NCBI RefSeq assembly: GCF_009728465.1
Contig: NZ_WOCD01000002.1
Span: 1 to 64,000 of the forward strand
Direction: 5' to 3'
From: Psychrosphaera haliotis
GTDB lineage: Bacteria > Pseudomonadota > Gammaproteobacteria > Enterobacterales > Alteromonadaceae
Length of the DNA: 64,000 bases
Shown here piece by piece: positions 9,809 through 20,675 of the stretch (positions are counted from its first letter, which is position 1; each line of letters starts with the position of its first letter). Under the pieces are notes generated by a model. The model made no database searches. It was not told where the DNA came from and saw only the letters and a list, made by a program, of their open reading frames with translations. The position numbers and the translations under genes were made by a program.

Positions 9809-12800
9809 ATGACCTTGTTACGTAATTCCTCGTCTGTGATCCTTAAAAATGTTTCTAAGCTCATAGAAGAAAAATTGCCTTTAGAGCGTCAAGCTCACGT
9901 AGAACAATTCGCATCCATTTTATTCGAAAACATTTCTCAACAAGACTTAGAAAAAAGAATTGACGTGGAACTTTATGGCGCAGCGCTAAGCCTATTTAAT
10001 GCATTTAGCGAAGCTAACACTGGCCAACCCTTCATTCGTGTGTTTAACCCGGAATTGGGCAAGAATGGCTGGGAATCTGAACATACAATTGTACAAATCG
10101 TGGTTAACGACTTACCGTTTCTCGTAGACTCGGTCCGTATGGCATTAAATCGTCTAAATATAACGTCTCATTTATTAATCCATACACCTATTAAAGTAAA
10201 CCGTGATAAAAAAGGTAACGTTGATAGCTTTGTTGACTTGAAGTCAAAAGATAAAACGACACATACTCAAACGGTTTTCTTAATTGAGATTGATAGACAA
10301 GCTGAAACAAAACAAGTTAAAGCGATAACGCAAAACTTAGAATCTGTTTTATCAGATGTTTCAATAGCAGTACAAGACTGGAAACCTATTCAGAAAAAAT
10401 TACAAGCCTGTATTGATGAAGCAAAAGACTCTAAATTTGCAGACCAGTCAAGCCTAAAAACAAGTATCGATTTTTTAAACTGGATAGCTGATCATAACTT
10501 TACGTTAATGGGTTACCGCCAATATAAGGTAGCCGGAGTAGAAGGTGATACGGAAATTGTTCCTGTGGATGATTCTGCACTTGGTTTAACAAAAAACAGA
10601 GAAGCTAAAACACGAGTTCTATCAGAGCTGTCTAATGCATCCAGACAAGAAGCGTTATCAAACAACTTATTGGTTCTTACTAAAACGGTTTCAAAATCTA
10701 CTGTTCATCGTCCAGCATATATGGACTACATTGGTATAAAAATGTTCGATGACAGCGGTAAAGTTGTAGGAGAGCACCGCTTTATTGGTTTATATGGAGC
10801 TAGTTTTTATAACTCGAGCGTTAAAGATATTCCGCTGTTGAAACAAAAGTTAGCTAGAGTTACAGAAAAAAGCAGTTTTGCAAAAGGCAGTCATGCTTAT
10901 AAGGCTCTATTAAACGTTTTAGAAACCTACCCTAGAGATGAGTTAATACAGGCCTCAGAACAGCACTTAATGGAAGTTGCTTTAGGCGTGTTGCAAATGC
11001 AAGAACGTGACATGACTAAAGTTTTTGTTAGAAAAGACTCATTTGGACGATTCTACTCTTGCATGGTGTTTGTTCGCAGAGAGCGATACAACACTGCGCT
11101 TAGAAGAGAAACGCAACGAGTATTGCAGCAAGCGATGAAAAGCGATGGTGAAGTAGAATTTAATACTTTCTTTTCGGAATCACCATTAGCGAGAACGCAT
11201 TATATTGTCAGAGCCACTGATCAGGATGTAGAACTTAACGTGAAAGATATTGAAAATAACCTAATAGAAGCAGCACGCACTTGGGATGACAAATTGTCAT
11301 CGGCTTTAAGTACCTCATTTGGCGGAGCTAAAGGTAAAGAATTAGCAGTTCGTTACGGTAGTGGGTTCCCATCGTCTTATAAAGACCAAGTTTTACCGTC
11401 AACGGCTACAGTAGATATCCATCATTTGGAAAGTTTAACGGACGACAACAAATTAAGCATGTTGTTCTACAGACCTCAAGAAGAGTCTGACAAAAATGCC
11501 GTTCGCCTGAGTTTGTACCACAAAGATGAGCCGATTCACCTTTCAGATGTATTGCCTATTTTAGAGAACTTTGGCCTTCGTGTAATCGGTGAAACACCGT
11601 ATCAGGTTAAAACTGAAGCTGGAACCAGCTGGATAATGGATTTCACCATGCGTTTAACTAACGGTGATAATTCAGATTTTGAGACTACACAAGAGCTATT
11701 CCAAAATGCATTTGATGCGGTTTGGAAAAACAACTTAGAAAACGACGGTTTTAACCGACTAATATTAGGTGCAAAGTTAAGTGGACGTCAGGCATCAGTC
11801 ATTCGATCTTACGCTAAGTATATGCGTCAGATTGGGGTTACGTTTTCACAAGCTTATATTGAATCGACGTTTGATCGTTATCCAAAAATTGCTGCTCAAT
11901 TAGTTGAGTTATTTACGCTTAAATTTAAGCCAAAAAATCTAGTGAAAAGAAATATGACAAGCTAAAAGAAAAAGTACTTGTAGCACTTGATGATGTTGCT
12001 AACTTGGATGATGACAGAATTATTCGTTTATACATCACCCTAATGGATGCCACCTTACGTACGAACTTCTACCAAAAGCGGAAGATGGTGCGTTCAAGCC
12101 ATATATTTCATTTAAATTACTGCCAGAGCAAATACCGGAAGTTCCACTACCAAGACCTAAGTTTGAAATTTTTGTCTACAGCCCAAGAATTGAAGGTGTG
12201 CATCTTCGTGGTGGCAAAGTCGCTCGTGGTGGGTTGCGTTGGTCTGATCGTATGGAAGACTTCCGTACAGAAGTTTTAGGTCTTGTAAAAGCACAGCAAG
12301 TTAAAAATACAGTAATTGTACCTAATGGATCTAAAGGTGGGTTTGTTTGTAAACAGCAACCTATAGATGGCGGCCGAGATGCATTTTTTGCAGAAGGGCA
12401 AGAGTGTTACAGGATTTTCATTCGTGGCTTGTTAGACCTGACAGATAACATTGTACATGGTGAAGTTGTACCGCCTATAGATGTTGTTCGTCATGACGAA
12501 GATGATACTTACTTAGTTGTAGCAGCCGATAAAGGCACAGCGACTTTCTCGGATATTGCAAACTCAATTTCTGATGAATATAACTTTTGGTTAGGAGATG
12601 CTTTTGCTTCTGGCGGAAGTGTTGGTTATGACCATAAGAAAATGGGTATAACAGCCCGCGGTGCTTGGGAGTCGGTTAAACGTCACTTCAGAGAAATGGG
12701 CATTGATTGTCAAACAACAGACTTTACATGTGTTGCTATTGGCGACATGGCAGGTGACGTGTTTGGTAATGGTATGTTGTTATCTAAACATACACGCTTG

Positions 12801-14636
12801 CAAGCAGCCTTTAACCATATGCACATTTTCATAGATCCAAATCCAGAGGCAGCAAGTTCATATGTTGAACGTCAACGTTTGTTTGAGCTACCTCGATCTT
12901 CTTGGGAAGATTATGATAAATCGCTTATTTCTGAAGGTGGTGGCATTTTCTCAAGAAGTGCAAAGTCAATAACATTGACGCCTGAAATGAAAAAGATGTT
13001 AGGTACAAAAAAGGCTAGTTTGGCTCCAAACGACCTACTTAAAGCATTATTAACGATGCAAGTTGACTTAATTTGGAACGGTGGCATTGGTACTTACGTG
13101 AAGGCTAAGTCTGAAACTGATGCGCAAGTAGGAGATAGAGCTAATGATGCATTGCGTATTAATGGTTCAGAACTTAAAGCTAAAGTATTTGGTGAAGGCG
13201 GTAACCTAGGTTTAACACAGTTAGGCCGTATAGAGTTTGCTCAACATGGTGGCCGTATCAACACCGACTTTGTTGATAACGTTGGTGGTGTAGATTGTTC
13301 GGATAACGAAGTAAATATTAAGATCCTTCTTAACCAATTGGTAAATGAAGGCGAACTTACGAAAAAGCATCGCGATCAGTTACTTTATGATATGACTGAT
13401 GATGTTTCTAAAATAGTTCTTAAAGACTGTTACAGACAAACTCACACAATCTCAATTACAGAACTTAAAGGTGTTAGCTTATTAAAAGAGCAACTTCGCT
13501 TTATTCATGAACTTGAAAAGTCTGGTAAATTAGACCGTGACTTAGAGTTCTTACCAAATGATGAAGAATTAGCTGAGCGCCAAGCTAAAGGTAAAGGTTT
13601 TACAAGACCTGAGTTGTCTGTACTTGTGGCCTATGGAAAAATGATTCTTAAAGAGCAGTTTGCCATAGAAGAAATTGACCAAAATCCATATTACATTCCA
13701 CTTTTGATTGAGGCCTTCCCACCGAAGCTTCAAGAAAAGTATGCGGAGCAAATTCAACTGCATCCGTTACGTAAAGAAATTATTGCTACAAAATTAGCCA
13801 ACGAAGTGGTTAATGATATGGGCCTTAATTTTGTTGTTAGAATGAAAGAAGAAACGGGCGCAACGATAGATGAAGTACTTACCTGCTATGTTATGGCTCG
13901 TGAAATCTTCGATATGCCAAGAATATGGAAAGAAATAGAAGCATTAGACAATAAAGTACCAGCAATTGTTCAGACAGAAATGCTTCATCAATTGCGTCGT
14001 ACTGTTCGCCGTGCTTCTCGTTGGTTCTTGCGTCATAGAAATAAAGCATTAGATTTAAGTGAAACAATTGCACATTACAAAACTAGCTTTGATCAATTAA
14101 CTACGACGTTAGGTGAATACTTAGTTGAAAAAGAGAAAAAGCAGTTGTCTGATGCGCAGCAAAGCTTTGAAAGAGAAGGCGTACCAACAGAAGTTGCTGC
14201 GTATGTAGCCCAGCTTTCTTCAATATTCTCTGTAATGGATATTGCGGACGTAGCAGCTAATACTGAACGTGATGTAAAAGAAGTTGCTACATTATACTTC
14301 CGTTTAGGCTCTGACCTTGGCTTGCATTGGTTCCTAGATCAAATCACTAATCAGCCTGTTGGTAATCATTGGCAAGCGTTAGCTAGAGCGAGTTATCGCG
14401 AAGAATTAGATTGGCAACAAAGAGCATTAACTGCAACGGTTTTACACTTTAATTCTGAAAGCAAAGACCTTGATGTTATTTATGACGAGTGGATGGCTTC
14501 GTATGAGCACATTCTAGGTCGTTGGCAGCATATGATTGCGGAATTTAAAACTACCGAAAGTCATGAGTTCGCTAAATTCTCAGTTGCATTAAGAGAGTTA
14601 ATGTTATTGAGTCATCACTGTGAAAGTGCGGTTTAA
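9809..14636 (+). pseudogene. gdhB: NAD-specific glutamate dehydrogenase, two apparent frameshifts
   Basis: Large (about 1,609-residue) NAD-dependent glutamate dehydrogenase that converts glutamate to 2-oxoglutarate and ammonium in catabolism. The first part (9809 to about 11937) holds the N-terminal regulatory region. The catalytic half includes GGKVARGGLRWSDR (from about 12206), PNGSKGGFV and the Rossmann-domain GDMAGDVFGNG. The frame breaks at the A6 run 11932-11937 and again at the A4 run 12074-12077. One extra A at each restores continuous homology (PKKSSEKKYDKL; FYQKAEDGAFKP). The start has a good AAGGAAA ribosome-binding site. Symbol usage varies (gdhB or gdh2). Both breaks are minus-one changes in homopolymers, so the real gene is probably intact. 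Confidence 0.93.
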
Positions 14637-14660
14637 CTTTACCGTAATCTAACTTAAAAT

Positions 14661-14687
14661 ACGCCTCGACTAATCGGGGCGTTTTTT
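14661..14687 (+). terminator. Rho-independent terminator after glutamate dehydrogenase
   Basis: Stem ACGCCTCGA (14661-14669) / TCGGGGCGT (14674-14682) with a CTAA loop, followed by a run of seven T. Nine pairs including one wobble. Confidence 0.88.
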
Positions 14688-14717
14688 TATCTGCTCCCAC
14701 TATATATAGGAAAAATC

Positions 14718-15725
14718 ATGCTGTTTGAATTAGCCAAAAAATTTATGTTTACTCAAGATCCAGAATGGGCACATGATTTTGCGCTTAATAACTTTCAACG
14801 TTTTGCAAATACTCCACTTAGTTTGATATGGAAGCAAACAGTCCCTGATAAACCTGTAAAATTATTTGGCCTTACTTTTCCAAATGCCGTTGGATTAGCG
14901 GCCGGCTTAGATAAAAACGGCCGATGCATTGACGCGTTTGCACAAATGGGGTTTGGGTTTATAGAAATTGGAACGATAACACCGCTTGCTCAACCTGGAA
15001 ATGAGAAACCACGCATCTTCAGACTGCCAGAAAAACATGCAATTATTAATCGTATGGGCTTTAACAACGGTGGTGTTGACGAGTTGATAAAAAATGTCAA
15101 AAATTCAAATTACAAAGGTATTTTGGGCATTAATATAGGCAAAAATAAAGACACACCAAACGAACTAGGGCACGAAGACTATGTTAAGTGTATGCACAAA
15201 GTTTATGAATATGCCGACTATATAACGGTAAATATTTCTTCACCAAATACACCAGGCTTAAGAGATTTGCAATTTGGAGACTCGCTAACGGTCTTATTGT
15301 CGGCAGTTAAAGTAACGCAATTAGAATTGCAAACCAAGTTTAATAAATACGTACCTGTCCTAGTAAAAATAGCACCGGATATGGATGATATAGCGGTAGA
15401 GCAAGTGGTAAACTGCATCGTTAGCCAGAAAATGGATGGTATAATCGCAACAAATACAACACTCTCAAGAGATGCTGTAAAAGGTTTGGATCACGCGGAA
15501 GAAAGCGGCGGTTTGAGTGGTATGCCGGTAAAAGACATGAGTACAGAAATCATAAGAAAAATTAGAGCTATTAATACAGAAATACCTATCATAGGTGTTG
15601 GCGGTATAGATGGTCCGGCAGCGGCTCAGGAAAAACTAAAGGCAGGTGCAAGCCTGGTTCAAGTCTATTCTAGTTTTATTTATCAAGGACCTAAATTGGT
15701 TAAGGATATTGTTGAAGGCCTTTAA
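14718..15725 (+). CDS. pyrD: Dihydroorotate dehydrogenase (quinone), class 2
   Basis: Fourth step of de novo pyrimidine synthesis: oxidises dihydroorotate to orotate and passes electrons to membrane quinone through FMN. Length 335 matches class 2 enzymes. Visible family blocks are [10 protein letters not shown] (residues 59-68), [17 protein letters not shown] (111-117) and NISSPNTPG (172-180) with the catalytic Ser175 characteristic of class 2. The phosphate/FMN-binding GVGGI lies near residue 295. The amphipathic N-terminus (residues 1-35) is the membrane-docking element of this class. zapC follows directly, the same order as in E. coli. Confidence 0.96.
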   Translation: MLFELAKKFMFTQDPEWAHDFALNNFQRFANTPLSLIWKQTVPDKPVKLFGLTFPNAVGLAAGLDKNGRCIDAFAQMGFGFIEIGTITPLAQPGNEKPRIFRLPEKHAIINRMGFNNGGVDELIKNVKNSNYKGILGINIGKNKDTPNELGHEDYVKCMHKVYEYADYITVNISSPNTPGLRDLQFGDSLTVLLSAVKVTQLELQTKFNKYVPVLVKIAPDMDDIAVEQVVNCIVSQKMDGIIATNTTLSRDAVKGLDHAEESGGLSGMPVKDMSTEIIRKIRAINTEIPIIGVGGIDGPAAAQEKLKAGASLVQVYSSFIYQGPKLVKDIVEGL

Positions 15726-15794
15726 CGGTTGACAGTAACAAGTACACTCAATACTCTGGTTATCAGTTTTTTTTGGTTGACCAAGGGTGTAGGT

Positions 15795-16334
15795 TTGGAT
15801 AAAAAGGATAAAAAAGGCGTTCACTGGCGGTGGGTTACTAATTTTGATACTCAAAAAGTGTGTTTGGAACTCGCTGCTGGAGTTAATTTTTCAACGGTTT
15901 TTAAGATTTCTGAACTGTTGAGCTATGACTTACATGAACAACCTTTTTCAACATCCGATGCATTTTTGTATAGTCTATTTAGAGATAAATTTTCATATAC
16001 TCCCTTTGATGAAGAGCAAGCTTTTACTTTAGCTATAAACGCAACCATCGCAAGCCAATATTTAAAACCCTTAGCAGCAAAAAGTTGGCTTTTTCATCCT
16101 GCTTCTAGCGTTGGCATCGGAAAAGTCAAGCAAGGCGACTGGGTTGTCTTGAAAGCAACAGATGAAGCCATATATCTAGTGTTAGATACTGACCACGAAA
16201 CGTCAGATGTAATATTAGCGAGTAACCGTCATCAAATCTCAGATTCGAGAGTGATTTTTCAAGGACAAACTCTTAAAGTCCATAATGATCGGTTAACCCC
16301 CACCTTAATTGAATTAAAGGCAGACCAACTATGA
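15795..16334 (+). CDS. zapC: Cell division protein ZapC
   Basis: FtsZ-ring-stabilising protein. Family features are W.W....(K)VCLELA.G near the N-terminus, the ATIASQYLKPLAAKSWLFHPAS block in the middle and HNDRLTPTL at the end. The longest open frame begins at a TTG at 15729, but I prefer the TTG at 15795: an AAGGG-type ribosome-binding site sits 7-8 bases upstream, and the product (179 residues) has the usual ZapC length. The longer version would add 22 residues with no family match. The pyrD-zapC order is as in E. coli. The stop overlaps the deoB start by 4 bases (ATGA), so the two are translationally coupled. Confidence 0.85.
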   Translation: MDKKDKKGVHWRWVTNFDTQKVCLELAAGVNFSTVFKISELLSYDLHEQPFSTSDAFLYSLFRDKFSYTPFDEEQAFTLAINATIASQYLKPLAAKSWLFHPASSVGIGKVKQGDWVVLKATDEAIYLVLDTDHETSDVILASNRHQISDSRVIFQGQTLKVHNDRLTPTLIELKADQL

Positions 16335-17554
16335 GTCGAGTTATAATTTTAGTAGCAGATAGTTTAGGTATTGGCAGTTCAGCGGACGCTGATGCATTTG
16401 GCGATCAAGGTTCGAACACACTGTTCCATATTTATCAGCACATGCTGGAAAAGCACAACCACGTAATGAATATGCCAAATTTAGCTAAGCTTGGTCTCAT
16501 AAAGGCGTGTGAAACTGCTAAGAATGTAAAGTTTGACCAATTCCCTTCATATTCAATCAATGGTGCATATGGACATATGCAAGAAATCTCAACGGGTAAA
16601 GATACACCTAGTGGTCATTGGGAAATGGCAGGTGTACCAGTACTTTTTGATTGGGGATATTTTAAGGATAAGACAAATAGTTTTCCTTCAGAGTTTATTG
16701 AAGAGCTGGTCGTTAAAACGGGTGTTCCAGGAATACTAGGAAACTGTCATGCGCCGGGCACCGATGTGTTGACCTGGCATGGGGAAGAGCACATACAAAG
16801 TGGAAAGCCAATTTGTTATACCAGTGCAGATAGTGTTTTTCAGGTTGCAGCCCATGAAAAGCATTTTGGTTTAGATAAGCTTTATGAGTTTTGTGAAGTT
16901 GCACGTGAACTATTAGACAAATATAACATTGGTCGTGTTATAGCTAGGCCATTTTTAGGCGAATCACTAAGCGAGTTTAAAAGAACTGGCAATAGAAGAG
17001 ATTACTCGGTATTGCCGCCATCAAAAACGGTACTTGATAAAGTTTTCGATAGTGGCAAAGAAGTGATAAGCATAGGTAAAATTTCAGATATTTATGCGCA
17101 TCAAGGTATTTCAAAGTCACTAAAAGCAAACGGTTTAGAAGCGCTCATAGATACAACGATTTCTGAAATGAATGGCATGGACAATGAAGGGATAATTTTT
17201 ACCAACTTAGTGAACTTTGATCAAGATTTTGGTCACCGACGTGACATTACCGGTTATGCAGGCGCACTAGAATATTTTGATACTCGTATCCCGGACATTT
17301 TGGGTGCCTTAAAACAGGACGACATTCTATTAATTACGGCTGATCATGGTTGCGACCCTAGCTGGCCAGGTACAGACCATACGAGAGAGTACGTTCCTAT
17401 ATTGGCTTATATAAAAGGGTTAGGTGATGCTCCTTTAGGATTAAGATCGACGTTCGCAGACATGGGACAAACCATATCGGAATTATTCGCGTTAGAAAAA
17501 ATGTCCTATGGAAAAAGCTTTTTGAATAAATTAGTTAGCGAAGAGTCAAATTGA
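16331..17554 (+). CDS. deoB: Phosphopentomutase
   Basis: Interconverts (deoxy)ribose 1-phosphate and 5-phosphate, linking nucleoside phosphorolysis with the pentose pathway and DeoC. It is a metal-dependent enzyme of the alkaline phosphatase superfamily. Motifs: VADSLGIG at residues 7-14 (first metal Asp), GKDTPSGHWE near 91-100 with the phosphorylated Thr, and ADHGCDPSWPGTDHT near 337-351 (metal-binding Asp/His residues). Length 407 matches the family, and the frame is intact. It overlaps zapC by 4 bases rather than lying with deoC and PNP, which are 11 kb away on the other strand. Confidence 0.96.
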   Translation: MSRVIILVADSLGIGSSADADAFGDQGSNTLFHIYQHMLEKHNHVMNMPNLAKLGLIKACETAKNVKFDQFPSYSINGAYGHMQEISTGKDTPSGHWEMAGVPVLFDWGYFKDKTNSFPSEFIEELVVKTGVPGILGNCHAPGTDVLTWHGEEHIQSGKPICYTSADSVFQVAAHEKHFGLDKLYEFCEVARELLDKYNIGRVIARPFLGESLSEFKRTGNRRDYSVLPPSKTVLDKVFDSGKEVISIGKISDIYAHQGISKSLKANGLEALIDTTISEMNGMDNEGIIFTNLVNFDQDFGHRRDITGYAGALEYFDTRIPDILGALKQDDILLITADHGCDPSWPGTDHTREYVPILAYIKGLGDAPLGLRSTFADMGQTISELFALEKMSYGKSFLNKLVSEESN

Positions 17555-17656
17555 ACTAAAGTTAGATGCGTGGTTGAAGTTAATAAACTGATCCCCATGT
17601 ATTTAATATGAGTATAACAATACTGTTATTTCGAAACACTATGCAAAGGAGATACA

Positions 17657-18127
17657 ATGACTGACATTAATATAGGAATTAATGCCGAAGACAGAAGTAA
17701 TATTGCAGAAGGTTTAAAGAAGCTATTGGCTGATTCATACACACTGTACCTTCAAACACATAACTTTCATTGGAACGTAACTGGACCTCAATTTAGAGAG
17801 TTGCATTTAATGTTTGAAGAACACTATCAAGATCTCGCTCTTGCTGTAGATGACATTGCAGAGCGTATTAGAACGTTAGATTTTGTAGCGCCCGGTACGT
17901 ATAAAGAATTTGCACGTTTGAGTTCAATAGAAGAAGTTGATGGCGTACCTGAAGCGGGGGTAATGGTAGATTTACTAACGAAGGGTCATGAACAAGTAGT
18001 TCAAACAGCCAGAAAAGTGCTTAAAACTGCCCAAGACGCAGATGATGAGTCAACAGCGGCGTTAGTTGGAGACAGAATGAGGGTTCATGAGAAAAACTCA
18101 TGGATGTTGAGAGCAACACGAAAATAG
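17657..18127 (+). CDS. dps: Dps-family ferritin-like DNA-protection protein
   Basis: A 156-residue dodecameric mini-ferritin that oxidises and stores iron and shields DNA under oxidative stress. The ferroxidase-site pattern is present: NFHWNVTGP with His38, LH..FEEHY with His50, and DDIAERI with Asp65 and Glu69, the inter-subunit arrangement of the family. The end, [11 protein letters not shown], is typical. The N-terminus is short with few Lys residues, so tail-mediated DNA binding is uncertain. A good AAGGAG ribosome-binding site precedes the ATG, and a strong terminator lies 20 bases after the stop. It appears to be a single-gene unit. Confidence 0.93.
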   Translation: MTDINIGINAEDRSNIAEGLKKLLADSYTLYLQTHNFHWNVTGPQFRELHLMFEEHYQDLALAVDDIAERIRTLDFVAPGTYKEFARLSSIEEVDGVPEAGVMVDLLTKGHEQVVQTARKVLKTAQDADDESTAALVGDRMRVHEKNSWMLRATRK

Positions 18128-18145
18128 TCTTTAATACAGTATGTT

Positions 18146-18170
18146 AAAGCGGCGAGAGCCGCTTTTTTTT
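18146..18170 (+). terminator. Rho-independent terminator after dps
   Basis: Perfect stem AAAGCGGC (18146-18153) / GCCGCTTT (18158-18165) with a GAGA tetraloop and a run of T. The following 130 bases up to 18300 are A+T-rich with no other recognisable feature. Confidence 0.92.
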
Positions 18171-18300
18171 ATTACTAAACTCTCTTACAGTCACGTTAAT
18201 AAAGTTGTTTGTGTTGCTTAAAATTAAATTTAATTAATTTAAATTTTAATATAGTTAATTTTTAATATACTTTGGCTATCGTAATTTAAAACAAAAAACC

Positions 18301-19350
18301 TTGAGTATTAATGTGATCCTGTTCAGCCTTTTATCTATATCAATATTTACTACATTAACAACCTATACAGAAACAGAAGTTAAGCCCTTTGACTCTGAAA
18401 CTATTACACTTCCGGGTATTGAGCAGGCACTCGTTTTAAATCATAGAAGTCGTAGAGAGAGCGGTGGCTTTAGTGCTATGTGGTTGTCTACAGACTGCAA
18501 AACGACGTGGTTTATTTCTGACTATAGCCAAGTATCAGAGAATGATCTTAAAGAACAGCCTGTTTCAAAGTCAAAATGGTTTGAAACTAAAAATATTTTG
18601 GATAAAACAGGCCGCATTAAATCAATTAACGTTACCTATTCAGGGCAACTAAAGGCACTTGATGGAAGCGTATTAGGAGGAGCGGCTGAATCTGTTGTTT
18701 GGCATAATAATGGTTTGCTGTTGTCTTTGGACGACACAGGTAATCTTCTAAAGTATAGCGTTAATGAAAAATATCAGACACAGCCTTCAGTTACTCAAAT
18801 TAGAAATGCTTTGATGGCTAAACCGACGATAGCTTATAAACAACCACAATTAGGGCAAGGAAATGCTGGTTTAGAGTCAATTACCATTACTGGAGATGGT
18901 AGTATTTTGTCTATGTGGGAAAAGTTCAAGCTGAGTGATAACGTTGTTCCCGTTCAAATTATTGATAAGCAGGGCGATGCTATAAGTACAAACTATAGAG
19001 CAATTTCGAGCCCAAAGGACATCACCACGTTACAAAGTGGAGAGATAATAGTACTTGAAAAAGATTGGTTAGGAGCAAAAGGTTCTCGTTTGAGGCTATC
19101 GCTTTTAGATCAGAAATCGTTAAAAACATCCAATGAACTTTCGAGTGTTACTCTATTTGACCGAACTGAACTAGCTTATGATAATTTTGAAGGTATGGCG
19201 TCTTGTACTGCAAATGGAAAGGAATGGATTTACTTAGTTTCTGATGACAACGGAGATTGGCATACTAAAGATGTCGAAGAAAAAGGCAGAGAAAGGCAAA
19301 AAACGCTATTTATTGGCTTTGAAGTCAATAAACTATTTAGCCACCAATAA
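18301..19350 (+). CDS. Esterase-like activity of phytase family protein
   Basis: A 349-residue protein resembling the phytase-like esterase family (PF13449), predicted beta-propellers that are usually exported. Supporting blocks are GGFSAMWLSTDCKTTWFISDYSQ near residues 54-76, GGAAESVVW and LLLSLDD near 125-145, GNAGLESI near 190, and NFEGMA near 298. The N-terminus (residues 3-20) is hydrophobic and could be an uncleaved anchor or signal. The start is a TTG at 18301 with no strong ribosome-binding site; I see no better ATG upstream. The substrate is not known. tdk begins 82 bases downstream. Confidence 0.7.
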   Translation: MSINVILFSLLSISIFTTLTTYTETEVKPFDSETITLPGIEQALVLNHRSRRESGGFSAMWLSTDCKTTWFISDYSQVSENDLKEQPVSKSKWFETKNILDKTGRIKSINVTYSGQLKALDGSVLGGAAESVVWHNNGLLLSLDDTGNLLKYSVNEKYQTQPSVTQIRNALMAKPTIAYKQPQLGQGNAGLESITITGDGSILSMWEKFKLSDNVVPVQIIDKQGDAISTNYRAISSPKDITTLQSGEIIVLEKDWLGAKGSRLRLSLLDQKSLKTSNELSSVTLFDRTELAYDNFEGMASCTANGKEWIYLVSDDNGDWHTKDVEEKGRERQKTLFIGFEVNKLFSHQ

Positions 19351-19432
19351 TTAAATCCATACTTTTTAACTTTTAATTTGTATGTTTATTCAGTAGCATC
19401 ACGTCAAATTTTTAAAATGATATGAGTTAAAA

Positions 19433-20010
19433 ATGGCCCAGCTGTATTTTTACTATTCTGCAATGAACGCAGGAAGTCCACAACACTACTACAATCATCG
19501 TTTAATTATAAAGAAAGAGGCATGGAGCCTGTTATTTTTACGGCGGCAATAGATGATCGATATGAGATAGGCAAAGTAACGTCTAGAATCGGACTTGAAG
19601 CTCCAGCTCATGTTTATAAAGCGAGCAGCAATTTGTTTGAAGTGATTAGTAGATTAAAAGAGTCACAAAAATTAGACTGCGTGATGGTTGATGAATGCCA
19701 GTTTTTAACGAAAGAACAAGTACATCAGCTCACTGAGGTGGTCGACGTCTTTAATATTCCGGTTTTATGTTACGGTTTAAGAACGGATTTTAGGGGCGAG
19801 TTGTTTGAAGGCGCGCAGTATTTATTAGCATGGGCAGACAAGCTAGTCGAATTAAAGACGGTATGTCATTGTGGACGTAAAGCTAACATGGTTTTAAGAA
19901 CCGATGAGCACGGCACCGCAATTGCTGATGGTGACCAAGTGCAGATTGGAGGCAACGAGCGCTACGTTTCAGTATGTCGTAAACACTACAAAGAAGCCTT
20001 AAAACAATGA
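19433..20010 (+). pseudogene. tdk: Thymidine kinase, one apparent frameshift in the P-loop
   Basis: Salvage kinase making dTMP from thymidine (class II, tetrameric, zinc-containing). The N-terminus [14 protein letters not shown] is canonical, but the next codons read off-frame. Adding one A at 19474-19475 (GGAAG to GGAAAG) restores [20 protein letters not shown] and the whole downstream protein. That includes the catalytic DECQFLT, the FRGELFEG lid region and the zinc ligands CHCGRK and SVCRKHY. As written, the ATP-binding P-loop is destroyed at its Lys codon. Only one base is missing in a short A run, so a sequencing error is the simplest reading. It overlaps the HD-domain gene by 4 bases. 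Confidence 0.93.
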
Positions 20011-20609
20011 ATACGCCACTAGATCTAGAACGACAGTTTTTATTCATTCATGAAATGGACTTACTAAAAGCGGTAAAGCGCAAAGCATTAATAAAAGCTG
20101 ATAATAATCGATACGAAAATAGTGCAGAACATAGCTGGCATATATGCATGGCTGCACAAGTACTGCAAAGTCACGTCAATTCCCCAGTAGACATTATGCG
20201 TGTCACGCAGATGTTATTGATTCACGATATTGTCGAAATAGACGCGGGTGATACATTTGCATTCGCACCTCAAGAGCAACTTGATGCTCAGTTTGAACTA
20301 GAAGAAAAAGCTGCAAAAAGAATTTTTGGTATTTTACCAGACACGCAAAGGGATTTTTACTTAGAACTGTTTACTGAATTTGAAGAGTCTTTTACGAGTG
20401 ACGCCAAATTTGCAAAGGCTATTGATAGAATATTGCCATTAGTACAAAACATGCAAAATAATGGCGGAAGTTGGGCTGCAAACAACGTAAAACGCTCTCA
20501 AGTTTTAGCCAGAAACATAGGATTAAAAGAGGTTTCTGATGGTCTTTGGGATTATGTAGAAAAACAAATAAATAAAGCGACAGAAAATGGTTGGTTATTA
20601 AACGAATAA
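20007..20609 (+). CDS. HD-domain (YfbR/HDDC2-like) 5'-nucleotidase family protein
   Basis: A 200-residue HD-superfamily protein of the COG1896 type, whose characterised members (E. coli YfbR, HDDC2) dephosphorylate deoxynucleoside 5'-monophosphates. Metal-binding residues visible are His42 (AEHSWH), the HD pair His73-Asp74 (LIHDIVEID) and an Asp near 137 (KAIDRI). This is the family set, with E77 in place for catalysis. It starts inside the tdk stop codon (ATGA overlap). Translational coupling of a thymidine kinase to a dNMP phosphatase suggests a balance around dTMP/dUMP; that functional link is inference. Confidence 0.85.
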   Translation: MNTPLDLERQFLFIHEMDLLKAVKRKALIKADNNRYENSAEHSWHICMAAQVLQSHVNSPVDIMRVTQMLLIHDIVEIDAGDTFAFAPQEQLDAQFELEEKAAKRIFGILPDTQRDFYLELFTEFEESFTSDAKFAKAIDRILPLVQNMQNNGGSWAANNVKRSQVLARNIGLKEVSDGLWDYVEKQINKATENGWLLNE

Positions 20610-20675
20610 TCAACTGTAGGAAAATTGCACTCTCTTTTATCCCTTGCTATGTTAAGAAAAAAACAAGGGATATTT

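Noticed and set aside
12004..12279. An open frame of 91 codons between the two halves of glutamate dehydrogenase
   Set aside because: Its first third is glutamate dehydrogenase between two frame breaks and the remainder is off-frame translation.
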